NCBI GenBank assembly: GCA_012656075.1
Contig: JAAKBF010000024.1
Span: 248,001 to 312,000 of the forward strand
DNA: 64,000 nucleotides
Reading direction: 5' to 3'
DNA from: Phytophthora hibernalis
Lineage: Eukaryota; Oomycota; Peronosporomycetes; Peronosporales; Peronosporaceae
Shown: piece after piece, positions 22,740 to 33,538 of the stretch
Position numbering within the stretch: position 1 is the stretch's first letter
How the letters are laid out: the number at the start of each line of letters is the position of its first letter
Notes under the pieces: generated by a model
Told to the model about the DNA's origin: nothing
The model's database searches: none
Seen by the model: only the letters and a program-made list of their open reading frames with translations
Made by a program: the position numbers and the translations under genes

Positions 22740-23687
22740 TTAAAAATCTGCTCTGGACTGCACAAGTTTCAATCGGCTTGTAATGCTGTCCCACTTGAAC
22801 TGGACCGAGCCGCGCAGCACAAACCGGTGGTTGAGCAACTTTGCTGCAAGCGGTGACGAGGGGGCGAGGTGAGGAAACGCAAAGTGTAGCGTACTTGCCG
22901 TGACTACGATTGCTACTGTTGTGGTGGCGGTTAACAAGTCTCCAGGACCGGTATCGAGTCGCACGAGTTGATTATCCAATTCTGGCAGGCAGTGAGCGAG
23001 TCGTTCGTAATCCTCGATGAGCCTCTCAACACCGAATCCAGTCTCGCCAGCCACATCTGGTGATGCCACTTCAACGAGGAAATCGCGTTGCATACTAGAA
23101 ACGTGCGTGTCCAGGGAAACTTTTGTGTCTGTACCATGGCCGTTTGTTAGACCAGGCGCTTTCAAGCCATAGCGAAACAGGCGAAAGTATTCTCCCACCA
23201 CCGTCAAGGCTGAGGTTCCCGTTGGGACACCAGAAGAGAGTTTCTGGCACTGAAGCTGGAGCTCGTGGGTTTCTTCTCGTAAGTTTCCGACGTCACGCTC
23301 TACAGCGATCGCATGATCCCGGATCCTTTTCCGGTGTCGCTGCATGCTTGTCCGACAGCGCTCTCGCTCCTTCTCACACTTTTCATCAGCGACCAGGTCC
23401 TTTTCCGCAGCATGGTCTGCTATGCCGCCCGCATCCTTTGAAGAGTTTAGCGCGTCCTTGACATCGATAGGAGCCGCAGACAGTATAGGCCATGATACGC
23501 TCTCATGTAGCAGTTGGAAATACGGTGGCATTGCGCTCGCGCGGCTCGTTGTTGTTGAAATTGAGGCATTGCAATGTACAGCGTGACCGACTCCAGATTT
23601 TGGCCAGAGAAGCGATGGTATCACTTTGCCGATAACCCCGTCGCTGAGTTTGTGGACGTTCGGCGGATACATAGTGCTGTTTTGCAT
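22740..23687 (-). CDS. bZIP-type transcription factor, Cys-substituted basic region
   Basis: An uninterrupted 315-residue frame from ATG 23687 to TAA 22740. Residues 104-124 are basic (KERERCRTSMQRHRKR). The zipper heptads are V129, L136, L143 and L150 (HAIAVERDV, NLREETHELQLQ). Counting back from V129, the invariant Arg is R119, but the residue that is normally Asn (111) is Cys. Oomycete bZIPs with Cys at this site are known from published surveys of the genus; I recall this as a family trait. The C-terminal 150 residues look like the conserved oomycete bZIP extension. The promoter and first ~50 codons are duplicated at 7163-7636, and two strong hairpins lie 150-300 bp upstream. It is the clearest intact cellular gene here and acts in the nucleus if expressed. 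Confidence 0.82.
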   Translation of the reverse strand: MQNSTMYPPNVHKLSDGVIGKVIPSLLWPKSGVGHAVHCNASISTTTSRASAMPPYFQLLHESVSWPILSAAPIDVKDALNSSKDAGGIADHAAEKDLVADEKCEKERERCRTSMQRHRKRIRDHAIAVERDVGNLREETHELQLQCQKLSSGVPTGTSALTVVGEYFRLFRYGLKAPGLTNGHGTDTKVSLDTHVSSMQRDFLVEVASPDVAGETGFGVERLIEDYERLAHCLPELDNQLVRLDTGPGDLLTATTTVAIVVTASTLHFAFPHLAPSSPLAAKLLNHRFVLRGSVQFKWDSITSRLKLVQSRADF

Positions 23688-24003
23688 ACTGTTCCTGTTG
23701 GAGGCAAACCTTCTTGTGGTAACTTATCTTATCACGGACACACGTAAGTCACGTAATCCCAAGGATACAGTCGTTGTCTGTATACAGTACTTACGGTAAG
23801 TATTGTGTACTAATATCTGTACCTGGTAAAACGCGATGGTGTGTACATGGATTGCGTGCAAATGCACCCAGCACAGTTGCACGCAATCCATGAACACACC
23901 AACGCGTTATCAGAAACACCAGAGTTCATGGATTGCGTGAAAATGCACTGAGCACGTTTGCACGCAATCCATGAACACATTATCGGTATACCAGGGACCG
24001 ATA
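23523..24003 (-). repeat. bZIP 5' end and promoter (copy B, in place)
   Basis: The parental or in-place copy of the 480-bp duplication, attached to the full bZIP gene. Homology to 7163-7636 covers about 160 bp of coding sequence and about 315 bp upstream. Confidence 0.85.
23841..23976. promoter_or_regulatory. Twin hairpins upstream of bZIP
   Basis: Hairpin 1 pairs 23841-23861 with 23877-23897 (21-bp arms, one mismatch, 15-base loop). Hairpin 2 pairs 23924-23939 with 23961-23976 (16-bp perfect arms, 21-base loop). Both use ATGGATTGCGTG and its complement. They lie 150-300 bp upstream of the start codon and could be paired protein-binding sites, RNA structures or old transposon ends. Confidence 0.75.
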
Positions 24004-24289
24004 CTTCTAAGTTTTCTTGGGCGGTTGGCTTAACCGCCACATACAAATTGCAAGTCATTTGTAGCACCACATGTGTCACAGTAAGCACGAATCGTACTTA
24101 GTGTGAATTCATCAGTCAGATTTGGGGAACTGGCGATCTGCAAATTTGGACGGAATTCACAATACCCACAACTCATAACCTATCCATTGAGGATCCAATT
24201 CCGAAAGTTTCGCGCTTCGTGCCGGGAATTCAAATTTGCAGCCCAAAGAGACCTACAGTGGTCATTTTCCGAGTGCGAGATATCAACTG

Positions 24290-24450
24290 ATTACATCCTG
24301 TATTATTAATCATGGAAATTCCAGGGTTATCATGCGATGGAATCTTAAAAAATGCATGGCTACATGTCACATCATCGATCATGTGATTAGATGATGAAAT
24401 CTTGGAAAATACATGGTTACATGTCATATCACGGAACAAGTGATTACATA
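24290..24450. repeat. 57-bp degenerate tandem repeat
   Basis: TACATGTCA recurs at 24361 and 24418 within units that contain AAATCTTGGAAAATACATGG or a close variant, followed by GTGATTA(G/C)AT. An earlier, more decayed unit starts near 24300. Confidence 0.6.
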
Positions 24451-24548
24451 ATGCAATCAAGAATAGTACGAAGAAGGAACCGCACCTCTCGTTAAAACAT
24501 CCCCGTATAAACAATTTAGTCGTGTTTTTAACTGATCGGATATACCAC

Positions 24549-24602
24549 GGCTTTGCTTCAGAGAGGATATTTAAAAAAATATATCCTCTCTGAAACGAAG
24601 CC
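24549..24602. other. Long hairpin with A/T loop
   Basis: Arms 24549-24570 and 24581-24602 pair over 22 bp with two mismatches (TTCAGAGAGGATAT against ATATCCTCTCTGAA). The 10-base loop is TTAAAAAAAT. No flanking gene explains it. Confidence 0.75.
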
Positions 24603-25830
24603 GCGACTTCGCACGGAACTGCTCTGGATTTTACTTTTGAGCTCAGGAACTTAGTTTCAAAGTGACTGTTCATAAAAACATGGATTGACATTCGTTCTAT
24701 CGAGAAGATAACGTTTGATAAAAGAAGGATACTTAGGCAGCGGCGACTGTGATGAAGTCGTGCCGTTTTCTGCGAGGTAGACTATAAATGTCTATTTTCT
24801 AAAACGAGCTGCTTTGAAAGGTAAATTAGTTTCGCAAAATCGCACCCGACAGCACCATTGGTAGCCTTGCGTACGGAATTGCCAGTTTGGGCGATTCACT
24901 GGCTAGTGCTGTGGACAACGCTACGCGGACGCGGTGGGTATGGTTCATGTACCTCCATTCCGCACTCATTACTGCATCTTTATTACAACACCGCTTAAAT
25001 ACACTTTTAAAGCATCTTACACCATAATGCTTCCGGTTTTCATAAACAGTACGCGAAGCGAGCACGGTTGCAGCTGACCCCGCGCGAAGCTTTCGAATGA
25101 GGCGGGTCGTTTCCTGTACTAAGTTTGGTAGTGCTCGGGGTGGGGTGGCATGCTACGATCGATGGTTCTAGGAAAGCTTTGTGGGTTTCGGCAGGCTTGC
25201 GGCTTAATTTAATTTTCCGGATACATATGCCAAAAATGTATTGATGTCTACACGACACCATCTATGTAAAGGCAATACAAGGATCGACATGTATTGTGCT
25301 TTGCAACCAGTTTGTCCAGCTATATCGTGCAGTAGTTAGTGATCGTACTTAGCGCTAAAGCATAGAGGCTTTGAATGGGGTTTTCCGAAGTCGTGTTTCA
25401 TGCACTACAAAGGCAGAAAATGGCACGTCTAGAAAGTGCCAAAGCAAACACAAGTCGTATTAGGGCTGTTGGAACGCTTTCAGATCACACAGGCACATTA
25501 TGGGGAGTATGAAGCATGTATGAGTTACAGCAATTCGTACTTGAGTACGATTTATAGTTATCTCGTGCAAGCCAAGTCGTACGAATTACAATCGAAAGTG
25601 CCAAAAGACTGCAAAGCACAATACAAGCGCTATTGATAATGATCTTGTTTGTGCTAAGCTAGAGTAGTCAAATAAATGGTAACAGCACCACTGATGCCGT
25701 GCGATTGTCTGTTGCAACCAGTGGCATCGTGCGTTTATTACTCCCAAACATATGGTAAGGAAAGGAAATAGGTTGATGACCACTTTTTCAGTTTGCAATT
25801 CTCTTCACAGGACACAAGCCAGGAAGCAAC

Positions 25831-26872
25831 ATGATAAATTTCGTGCTGACACTCGTGGCACTTACCAGCCTTTCACCGAGCGGAGTAATCGCGATTGATG
25901 CAACCTGCAACGGACCGAACGCACGTACTCAGCCGTCGGAAGGTGACATCGTGATAGACATCACGGGCACGTACAACGGCAGCTATCAGAGCGTGGCGGA
26001 AGGTATGGCGTACCTGCCCAACACCACGGAAGAGCACACAGTATTCCTGTTTCCAGGTGTTTATCAAGAACAAGTCATCGTTCCGAAGCTGGCAGGCCCG
26101 CTGGTGCTGCAGGGCTACACGTGTGATTCAATGTCGTACGCTGAGAACAGGGTGACTATTACCCACAAGATGGCCCAAATCAACCTCCCTCCCGATATTC
26201 AGAATGGCAACGAGCTGGTTAGCACCATGCGCTTTGAGTCTGGCAGTGGGGTGAAAGTGTACAACCTCAATATCGCCAACCCGTTCCAGAAAATTAAGCA
26301 ACTCGGTCAAGCGATTGCCGCCTACATTGATGCCGAAAACTATGGTTTCTATGCATGCAACTTCACCGGGTACCAGGACACCGTGTGTGCACACAGGGGT
26401 CGCGAACTCTATGCTAAGTCGTACATTGCCGGTGTGACTGACTTCATCTTTGGAATGAAGGCCAAGGCATGGTTCGAGTCCTGCGACATCGAGACTGTCG
26501 GTAAGGGCTACATCACTGCAAACGGTAACTCCGACAGCTCCAATTTGTCTGAGTACGTGTTCAACCGCGCGCGTCTTTGGTTCGAGTGGCAACGGGTCGG
26601 CATACCTTGGCCGCCCGTGGCGGCCCTACGCTCGTGTTGTCTGGCAGAACAGCGAGCTCAGTGATGTCGTTCACCCACAAGGATGGAAGCGCTGGAACAA
26701 CGTCAGCGACACCACGAATCTGTACTTCAAAGAGTTCAACAACAGCGGCCTCGGTGCGGCCATCGACCAACGGGTGCACTTCAGCGGACAATTAAATGCG
26801 TCTGTGAAAATTAAGGAGATCCTCGGTGAGGGTTTCGAATCGGAGTGGTGGGTCGACACGACCTACTTGTAA
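25831..26872 (+). pseudogene. Secreted pectin methylesterase (CE8), frameshifted near the C-terminus
   Basis: This enzyme removes methyl esters from plant pectin, preparing it for pectinase attack. ATG 25831 opens a signal peptide (INFVLTLVALTSLSPSGVIA). Family marks follow in order: GVYQE at residues 76-80, Q160-AIA, Y181-Q-D183-TV with the catalytic Asp, and D204-FIFG with the second catalytic Asp. The frame changes at about 26566-26573 inside a CG-repeat. Beyond it the correct frame carries FGSSGNGSAYLGRPWRPYAR, with the active-site Arg and Trp of GRPW, and ends at TAA 26870-26872. The shift equals loss of two bases in a (CG)n run. All catalytic residues are present, so only this slip separates it from an intact gene. 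Confidence 0.85.
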
Positions 26873-27189
26873 GTCACTTTTGGCAACTCGCTGAAAGCCA
26901 CAGCGCCACATCCCTTTAGAAGATGAGAGAATCACACAGACAAGGAATAGGGGTACACAATCATGTCAACGCTAAACCCACAGCTAAAACTGATCAATGT
27001 AATATGTGTGGTCCACGGTTAATTAGTTTTGCCACGCGCGCTGACGGGCCCACACTGCGCAATTGGGCCCAAGAGCTTCAACAAGTCTCTCCTTTCCGGG
27101 TCGCTGTGTGCACTCGCGTTTCGATATCCTGAAAATGAGGCCAATTGGAGCCTTTTAAATCAACAGAGCGAAGTTTATTTTCAACGAGT

Positions 27190-27345
27190 TATTCTTGACC
27201 CAACGAATTATTATTGATCCGCGGGTTGTTCTTGACCCCGCCGCTGGTGCCTTTCTATAATTGATATGGTGAGTTGTTCTTGACCCAGCAGCGGGTTGTT
27301 CTTGATCCGCGAGTTGTTCTTGGTCCAACGAGTTGTTCTTGAGCA
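27190..27345. repeat. Degenerate ~19-bp tandem repeats
   Basis: Units of the type CGAGTTGTTCTTGACCCAA recur about six times just 3' of the pectin methylesterase, with one insertion of about 30 bp. Confidence 0.75.
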
Positions 27346-27474
27346 AGTAAATGATAGTTCTAAGTAACTTCCTCGGTGAATGGTTTTGAACGCGACAGTG
27401 GATTGTTCTAGAGCTTTTCGTTCGCTCATACAGTGCGAGTTAGTCTTAATCTAGCGAACAATTCGTGGTCTGTT

Positions 27475-28580
27475 TCATTTCGGTAGCCCCGCTCAACGAC
27501 GGTACATCAAGCACAGTTACTGTACTACAGCTGATATTACCGTAATTGTAAATGAGTACAGTGACATACCAAATAAAACTGTAACTGATTTGAGCACCCT
27601 CAGACGGATGAATATTTGCAAGTATGAGCTATTTAACTTGCAAATTGACATTCGTCATGGTAAGAGCCGGGTAAGGTTAACGAATATGTATTGTAGGGCA
27701 AGGATATCGAGCGTGGAGCTCGCCAGTAAAGCAATGCAGGGTTTCTCTGCAGTCGGCCTGGAAAAGCAATGCCAGTAAAGTTTCAACAGAAATGTTTCAG
27801 AGATACATGTAGTAAGTCGGAAATGAATGTGCCCGCAGTGATGACGCCGATCTATCGGACAGGATATATATATTAGATTGTTAGGAATACTAAAGGGGAA
27901 CCTTGTACTGCAGATTATTCTACTCACGCGTCCTTTGGCGGACAATCTGGTGCCAACATCGCCAGATGCAAAGAAGGCGAGAAGACGTCGCTACATGTAC
28001 ACGATATGTACATCAAGCTTGCAATTACGAGTAGGGCTATTAATAGATGCCACGAGCTGAGAATAAAGGGATGCACGTCCAGAAAATTAAATGAATTTGT
28101 TGATTATCGATTGATCCTTTATACTCTAATAATCTCCTGAAAATGCCGTAACTTACCATAATGTTGTGCAGGACAATTTCACAAATAGTCGTTGGCAAGT
28201 GTGAACAGAGAATATATATACATTGTCAATCAATCTTATATGGTGAACACTAGGCTAATGGTGGTCTACTCAAGAGTCTGCCCTTACACTTTTGACGCCT
28301 GTTTCTCCATCGAGAACTGCACTTCCAGTAGCTTTTAAAGCTGCAAACCTATTAAAACATCCTATGTTTGAATCATGATTGCTTTAACGAGTTGATCTCG
28401 TTATATTCATGTTCTGTTCTTGCATTTCGGTACGTCCGTGCATATGACGGTACTACTAGCACAGTTACGGTGCTACAACTGGTAGTACCGTGACTTAACT
28501 AGTAGTACCGTAGTACAAATATAGTAGTACCGATAGTAATAGTAGTGATACTAATAGTAGTACAGGAACGGTAGTTGGTA
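27475..28580. repeat. Paired direct repeats rich in GGTAC/AGTAC
   Basis: CATTTCGGTA starts related blocks at 27475 and 28422. Both run on through GACGGTAC, CACAGTTAC and a GTACTACA or GTGCTACA block. The second is followed by a TAGTAC microsatellite-like stretch to 28580. No gene lies between them. Confidence 0.5.
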
Positions 28581-29574
28581 CATGCTGCCAGCAAGGCGCC
28601 ATGTATTCCTGTATGATACCTTGTGCGCTGCAAGCAATGTGATTCGTTCCTGGCAGCGTACGAGGGAATTCGAAACGTCGTGCTGCGACTGAGCGAGCGG
28701 CGAAGCTCTATCATGCATGTGCCCAATTATAAATGGCGGGTGTGCACAAAACGGATGCTGTCCATTTATTCCAAGCTACATTTTAGCACCTTAACGTTAA
28801 ACTAAATCTGAGTGTGCTTGTGTGAGTCCTGTGTGCTTGTGACTGGTTTGTCCATTCCGATAGCACTCTGCCTATGTCTATGTGATCGATCACTGTTCTA
28901 TGTGTTTTGCCTCAATTTCTGCCTATTGCGATGGTGCTCTCGAGAAATTAGGGCATCCGGCCGGGGATTCGCAGCTCGAACTTGAGCACTTGGTGCTATG
29001 ATTGCTTTTAAGTGTTGGCAGGAAATCCATGTCCTTTTAACGTTAGAAAGCTCTCACCCTTACGACCTAGCTTAAAGTGGGTCGTGGTTCGTGCTCACGC
29101 GATTGCTGCTTTAACTTCGAGCACATTGATAATCTGGCCAGAAACATTTACCTCTGTCATTTCAGGGCCACACCCCGGCAAGGCGACCGAGAAAAACCAA
29201 GAGTGAAAAGGAAGAAAGGGACCGACATGTGCTCTTTATCGTGCTGGTTCGACAACACTTGCATTTGCTCGCGAGAAACGTAAATGGTGGCGAACGACTC
29301 GGACCACATGTGCATGACAATTAACAAATTATCAAGGTCCTTCCCCACCATCCACAAGCGTACTGATCTGCTTCTCTACTCCCCAAAACGACGCTACGGA
29401 CTCAAGTAGTTCAAGGGTCGCTTCCTCAAAATCTCAGGATCTTGGGCCTACCTGAGTGGAGAGTCTCCCTCGTGGGCCCGGGAAATAGCATGTCGATGTC
29501 AGCAGCAAAAGCCAGACGTTTATCCGGCATCTTGGATGTCGATAATAGGCCCTAGTAGCCATCAAACTCGCGGA
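28581..29574. other. No recognisable gene
   Basis: Short open frames only. Nothing matches a family I know. Confidence 0.35.
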
Positions 29575-29910
29575 GTGACACCCGTGATCAAGATCTATTG
29601 TCAACTAGACCCAAGCGGTCAACAAGCTCGCGACACGGCGTCTTCGTGATCAAGCTCTATCTGTCAAGACTCCGGAGGTACTTGGTGGCATGCCCAGGTC
29701 TCTGCCTACGGTGGTGCGGGTGACACCCGTGATCGATCTCTACTGTCAACTATTCCCAAGCGGCGAACAAGCTCGCGACATGACACTCGAGACCAAGTTC
29801 TATTAATACTGTCAAAATGGGCGGCGCCCTTTCAGCCGCTGCCACGGATGTGGATGTTTGCATCACCCAGGTACGCGCGTGACAACCGCGAAATCACTTT
29901 AATGGTCAAT
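29575..29910. repeat. Degenerate minisatellite, ~62-75 bp spacing
   Basis: GTGACACCCGTGATC occurs at 29575 and 29720. Related CGTGATCAAGCTCTATCTG and GACACTCGAGACCAAGTTCT blocks sit between and after, each followed by TGTCAA. A further decayed unit starts near 29877. Confidence 0.6.
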
Positions 29911-30215
29911 TCGGTGGCGTGTCCAAGGAAGGCCGCTGTAGTAAGTGGTGGGGAGTAACGTCCTTGACTACACACTTACGTTCGCGCGTGGCAGCCGTGA
30001 GCAAGCTCTATTGAGAATATGGATTACACTGGATGCTGTGGCACAAAACGGGGAAGCGCAAACTTGAGCCGTAGCGAAACGCACTCGCTGCATCGGCGTT
30101 CCGCCTTTGCCGTCCACCAACGACATCGCATCCAAGTTGTCTGTGATGGATTCTACGGTAGGGTCATAGCAATCGACATAGGGGCGAAAGCTAGAACGGA
30201 CGTACGCTTGACCAG

Positions 30216-30590
30216 CTAAGTGACGTCAATGTACATAACTGAAAAACGAAAACGAAACTGATCTGATTCTTGGTCGGCTGAGAGACAGCGACCACGTGCT
30301 CCTTTGCTAACAGTGGTCTGTAGACCATCGCAGACGAATGCCGATGTAGAGGAGCAAGTTGCTTCCACTACCGCTGTCACACTCGAGTAGATGGCCATAT
30401 CGATACACTATCCATCCACAGAAACCATGGCCACGCGACCAAACATCGTGAACTGGCCTGACGTGTCGAATGTGTAGTTCGTGGAGAAGCTAACAGCGTC
30501 GCTCGTGAAATTCATGTCATTATACGACACTGTGGTGTTGTGATTCACAGAAAACGTCGTTAGTTCGACTTCCACGCAACGGCTCAACAA
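30216..30590 (-). pseudogene. Fragment of a possible secreted oomycete protein
   Basis: Two consecutive minus-strand frames give protein-like text: VNHNTTVSYNDMNFTSDAV and YTFDTSGQFTMFGRVAMVS, then YSSVTAVVEATCSSTSAFVC. The alternating Thr/Ser/Phe strands and paired cysteines look like an extracellular beta-rich protein, but I cannot name the family. A stop near 30410 and missing ends mark it as a remnant. It could also be part of a repeat. Confidence 0.3.
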
Positions 30591-31260
30591 TTCGCCGCGT
30601 CAGGTCGGCGATGTTGGGCTTGCGCAGGGTTCCTGTCGGTTCCCTTTGCGGTTCGCCCTAGCCGCGGATCAGTTGAGTGTTTTCCCCAACAATTATCAAG
30701 CTCCAAACTCTCAGAGCCTCGCCTAAGTGGGGCTGTCTCCGTGCTAAACCCTGTGTCCTCCACCAAAGCATGGACGGCAGCGCGCCAGCGCTTTTACAGG
30801 TCACCGGGATCAGATTAGGAGGTTACGGTGTCCTGGGTTGTGCAGACCCACCGGCTCGTCGAGTTGACGAGACTTGGCTTCGCTTGGTAGCGAGAAGTGC
30901 TCACCCCGGGCCGACCTTGATCTCTTGGCGCTACCAGACCGCTCCCCTACAAGATATGCCTCTCGGGGAACGACGGCAAACATAATCCATCCCACACAGG
31001 ACTTACTGGAAAATGGTACGCTGTTCTTGGACTTAGAAGATTCTGCTCTCATTGTTATCTCTATGTGTTCGGAGGGCCCCTTCGGGCTCTTCCTTATGGT
31101 CTTCTATCGGTCGTTTACAATATCTAATGAAATGGAGTCGTTACAGATATCCCTGCGACTTTTGCTCAGCCGTCCCTTGGTGTCGATCTGTTTACTTACC
31201 TCTCGGCGACTCTCCGTCCAGATCCTGATTTATCCCCCAGTTGGTATATCTTCCTCGAAG

Positions 31261-31345
31261 CATATCGCCAAGTCGACTTCGCCGAGTCCAACTTTCGCCG
31301 AGTCGAATATCGCCGAGTCCGTCCATCACTGAGTCCGTCCTTCGC
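31261..31345. repeat. Degenerate tandem TCGCCGAGTC repeats
   Basis: TCGCCAAGTC, TCGCCGAGTC, TCACTGAGTC and TCGCTGAGTG follow each other at 13-18 bp spacing. They lie upstream of the gag-like fragment, which is itself rich in TCGCT. Confidence 0.65.
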
Positions 31346-31912
31346 TGAGTGCAGCTAAGTGCGGTTCCCGTTTAAATCCGTTCCTTGTTGAGTGCGATGT
31401 ATCCATTCGGCGGCGTCCCCACTTGATGGCGTACCCTCTTGATCCTCTTTCTTGGTGTATCCTCTTGAGTGCGATGTACCCACTGGTCTATTTTTGGCAC
31501 CCCTAGTTTAGGGTCACCCAAAATCTGGATTTCCCTACACCACGACTGACCCGGGTGATACGAGCCAGGCTGGTGAGTGTCTCGACCATCACTCCACTCT
31601 CCAACTTACCTTCGGTTGGAAATCCCGTCGAGTCAAGTGCTGTCATCTTCAGGAAGCCCGTCGAGGACGCCACAGCTTCCTTCGCTGACCAGGTACACTT
31701 CCTGCGCTTGACATGCTTCATGTTCTCACCTGTGGCCATCTAACCCGCCGCGTGTGTGCGCTTGGCAGATTCCCGTTGCGCCCTTATAGATGCCGCCGCC
31801 ACGTCGAGTCGTTTCTTCACAGCGAGACTATTTGCTGTTCAAGTGTCGTCGTCTCCCTCGGGCACTACTAGAGAGGCGCTGTTCAAGTCTCTTCGCTCAG
31901 ACCCACTAATCG

Positions 31913-32620
31913 ATGGATTCTCAGAATCCGGTCGATTTGACGAACTCGCTGGGATCGCCGGAATCTTCTGTCGCTGGGTCCAGCCAATCTCCGACGCCCG
32001 TCGCTGAGGCCGCGCAAGGTCGTCAGCTGGCTGACACTTCGGATCGGTCTGGATCGTTGAGCTCTTCAGTGAAAATCTCGGGTAGCTCAGCTACTCTAGC
32101 TGAGTCGAAGGATGACTAGACGAATCTCGCGGCAGGCGATTGCGCTGGTTTCGCTGGGATTCGTCGAGCGCTCGATCAAAAGGAGAAGAACAGAAACAGC
32201 GTGATGCTTCGCTCGCTCAGCTGGTCTCGTTTCTGCTGACCAACTCTCCCCCTCCACCGACGCATCAACTCGCCAGGCTATCCTCGGAACAACATCGCCA
32301 GCTTCTATTCTGGCTGCGTTGCAACGCGATGTTGTACCTCTTCCGGATGGGTCTGCCGAGGCAGCTGAGCTTCGGACCAAGCTCGCCAAGCTTGAGCGAG
32401 CGGCTTCTGCTCGTTACAAGCGAATGGAGTCGGCGATCGCTTAGTCGGCTTCTTTGCGCCACGAGCTGGGTACTGTCACAAAAGAGTTGGGAGTTTATCG
32501 CTCGGGTTATTTGCGCACGACTGAGCAAGCGGAGTCGTTCAACAAGACGATCGCTCAGCTCAAGGCGGAATCCCGAGCCATCATCGCTTAGCGAGCGGCC
32601 GGACTCACGCTGCTGAGGTG
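31913..32620 (+). pseudogene. Coiled-coil gag-like fragment of an LTR retrotransposon
   Basis: Plus-strand frames read in order: a Ser-rich start (SQNPVDLTNSLGSPESSVAG), then TTSPASILAALQRDV and TKLAKLERAASARYKRMES, then GYLRTTEQAESFNKTIAQLK. Several frame changes and in-frame stops (for example near 32441 and 32590) break it. The long helical profile resembles the N-terminal part of a Gag, but no zinc knuckle or Gag core remains. The region to 33340 keeps the same base composition without clear domains. Confidence 0.4.
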
Positions 32621-33429
32621 ACTATCCAAAACCCCAAGCCGAGCTCGAGAGTTGCGACCGGACTTGTGCAAGTCTTGGTCAGAAGATGATCGAGATCAAG
32701 GCGGAGCACACCGCTCTTCACGGAGTGGCCATCATGTATTGTCGCCAACTCCAAGAGGCCACGGTCCTGCTTTGCTCAGGCGGTGAACACGCTCTCCGAG
32801 AAGCTCGCCGAACTATCGAGTCGCTACAGGGTACTGTTCTACGGCAGAAGCGTATTATCGCTCACCGCGGGCGTTACCCAGTATACGTCCCGCACTTGGC
32901 CGTCGCTGCTCTGGGTGGCGTGGATGGCCTCGGTCTGGATCCCAGGGACATCCAAATTAATGCCCGTCTCTGTCGGCTCCTCGCCGAGCGCTTGAGCTTC
33001 GTTCTTCGCGCCGACCCTGTGAAGTTAACCACTCGCTCCGTCCCGCGAGCTCGTCGAGCGGGTTATCTTCAGGCCCTGCTATTTCAGCTTCAGCGAGGTC
33101 GGCTAATGATATGCAGCGTTGGTAGTTTCTCCGTCTTTTTCCGCGGAGTCATCTGGATCTTCGCCAAGCACTTCGCGCCACAAACGGTCCAAGTCGGCTT
33201 TGCGCCACCGGAGACACCGTTCGGTTTCTCAGCTAAGGAGCGCGCCACTGAAGACGTTGACTCCGGCCGAGTGACTCCGTCGGTATTCTATCCCAGCGAA
33301 TCCGACTGCGGCCGGCCCTTATTGGAGTCGGTCTAAGAGTGCTTCTCGCGGCGAGTTTGAACGTCTCGTGCCCGGCGAGGAGGGTTTCGACGTATCGACG
33401 ACTTTGCTTCGAGCGTAAGTGGTCGCTGA

Positions 33430-33538
33430 GTGACACGATGTGACTTCGGATTTTATCTTGAGCCTCAAGCAGCTGCCTCTTAAGGAGGTCTGATTGGTTA
33501 GGGAAATAAGGCCAGTTTAACGTGGAGTGTGACATGTG
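33430..33538 (-). repeat. Dispersed repeat, possible LTR start (minus)
   Basis: Reverse-strand partner of 5434-5540; it begins TGTCACACTCCACGTT on the minus strand. Confidence 0.5.
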
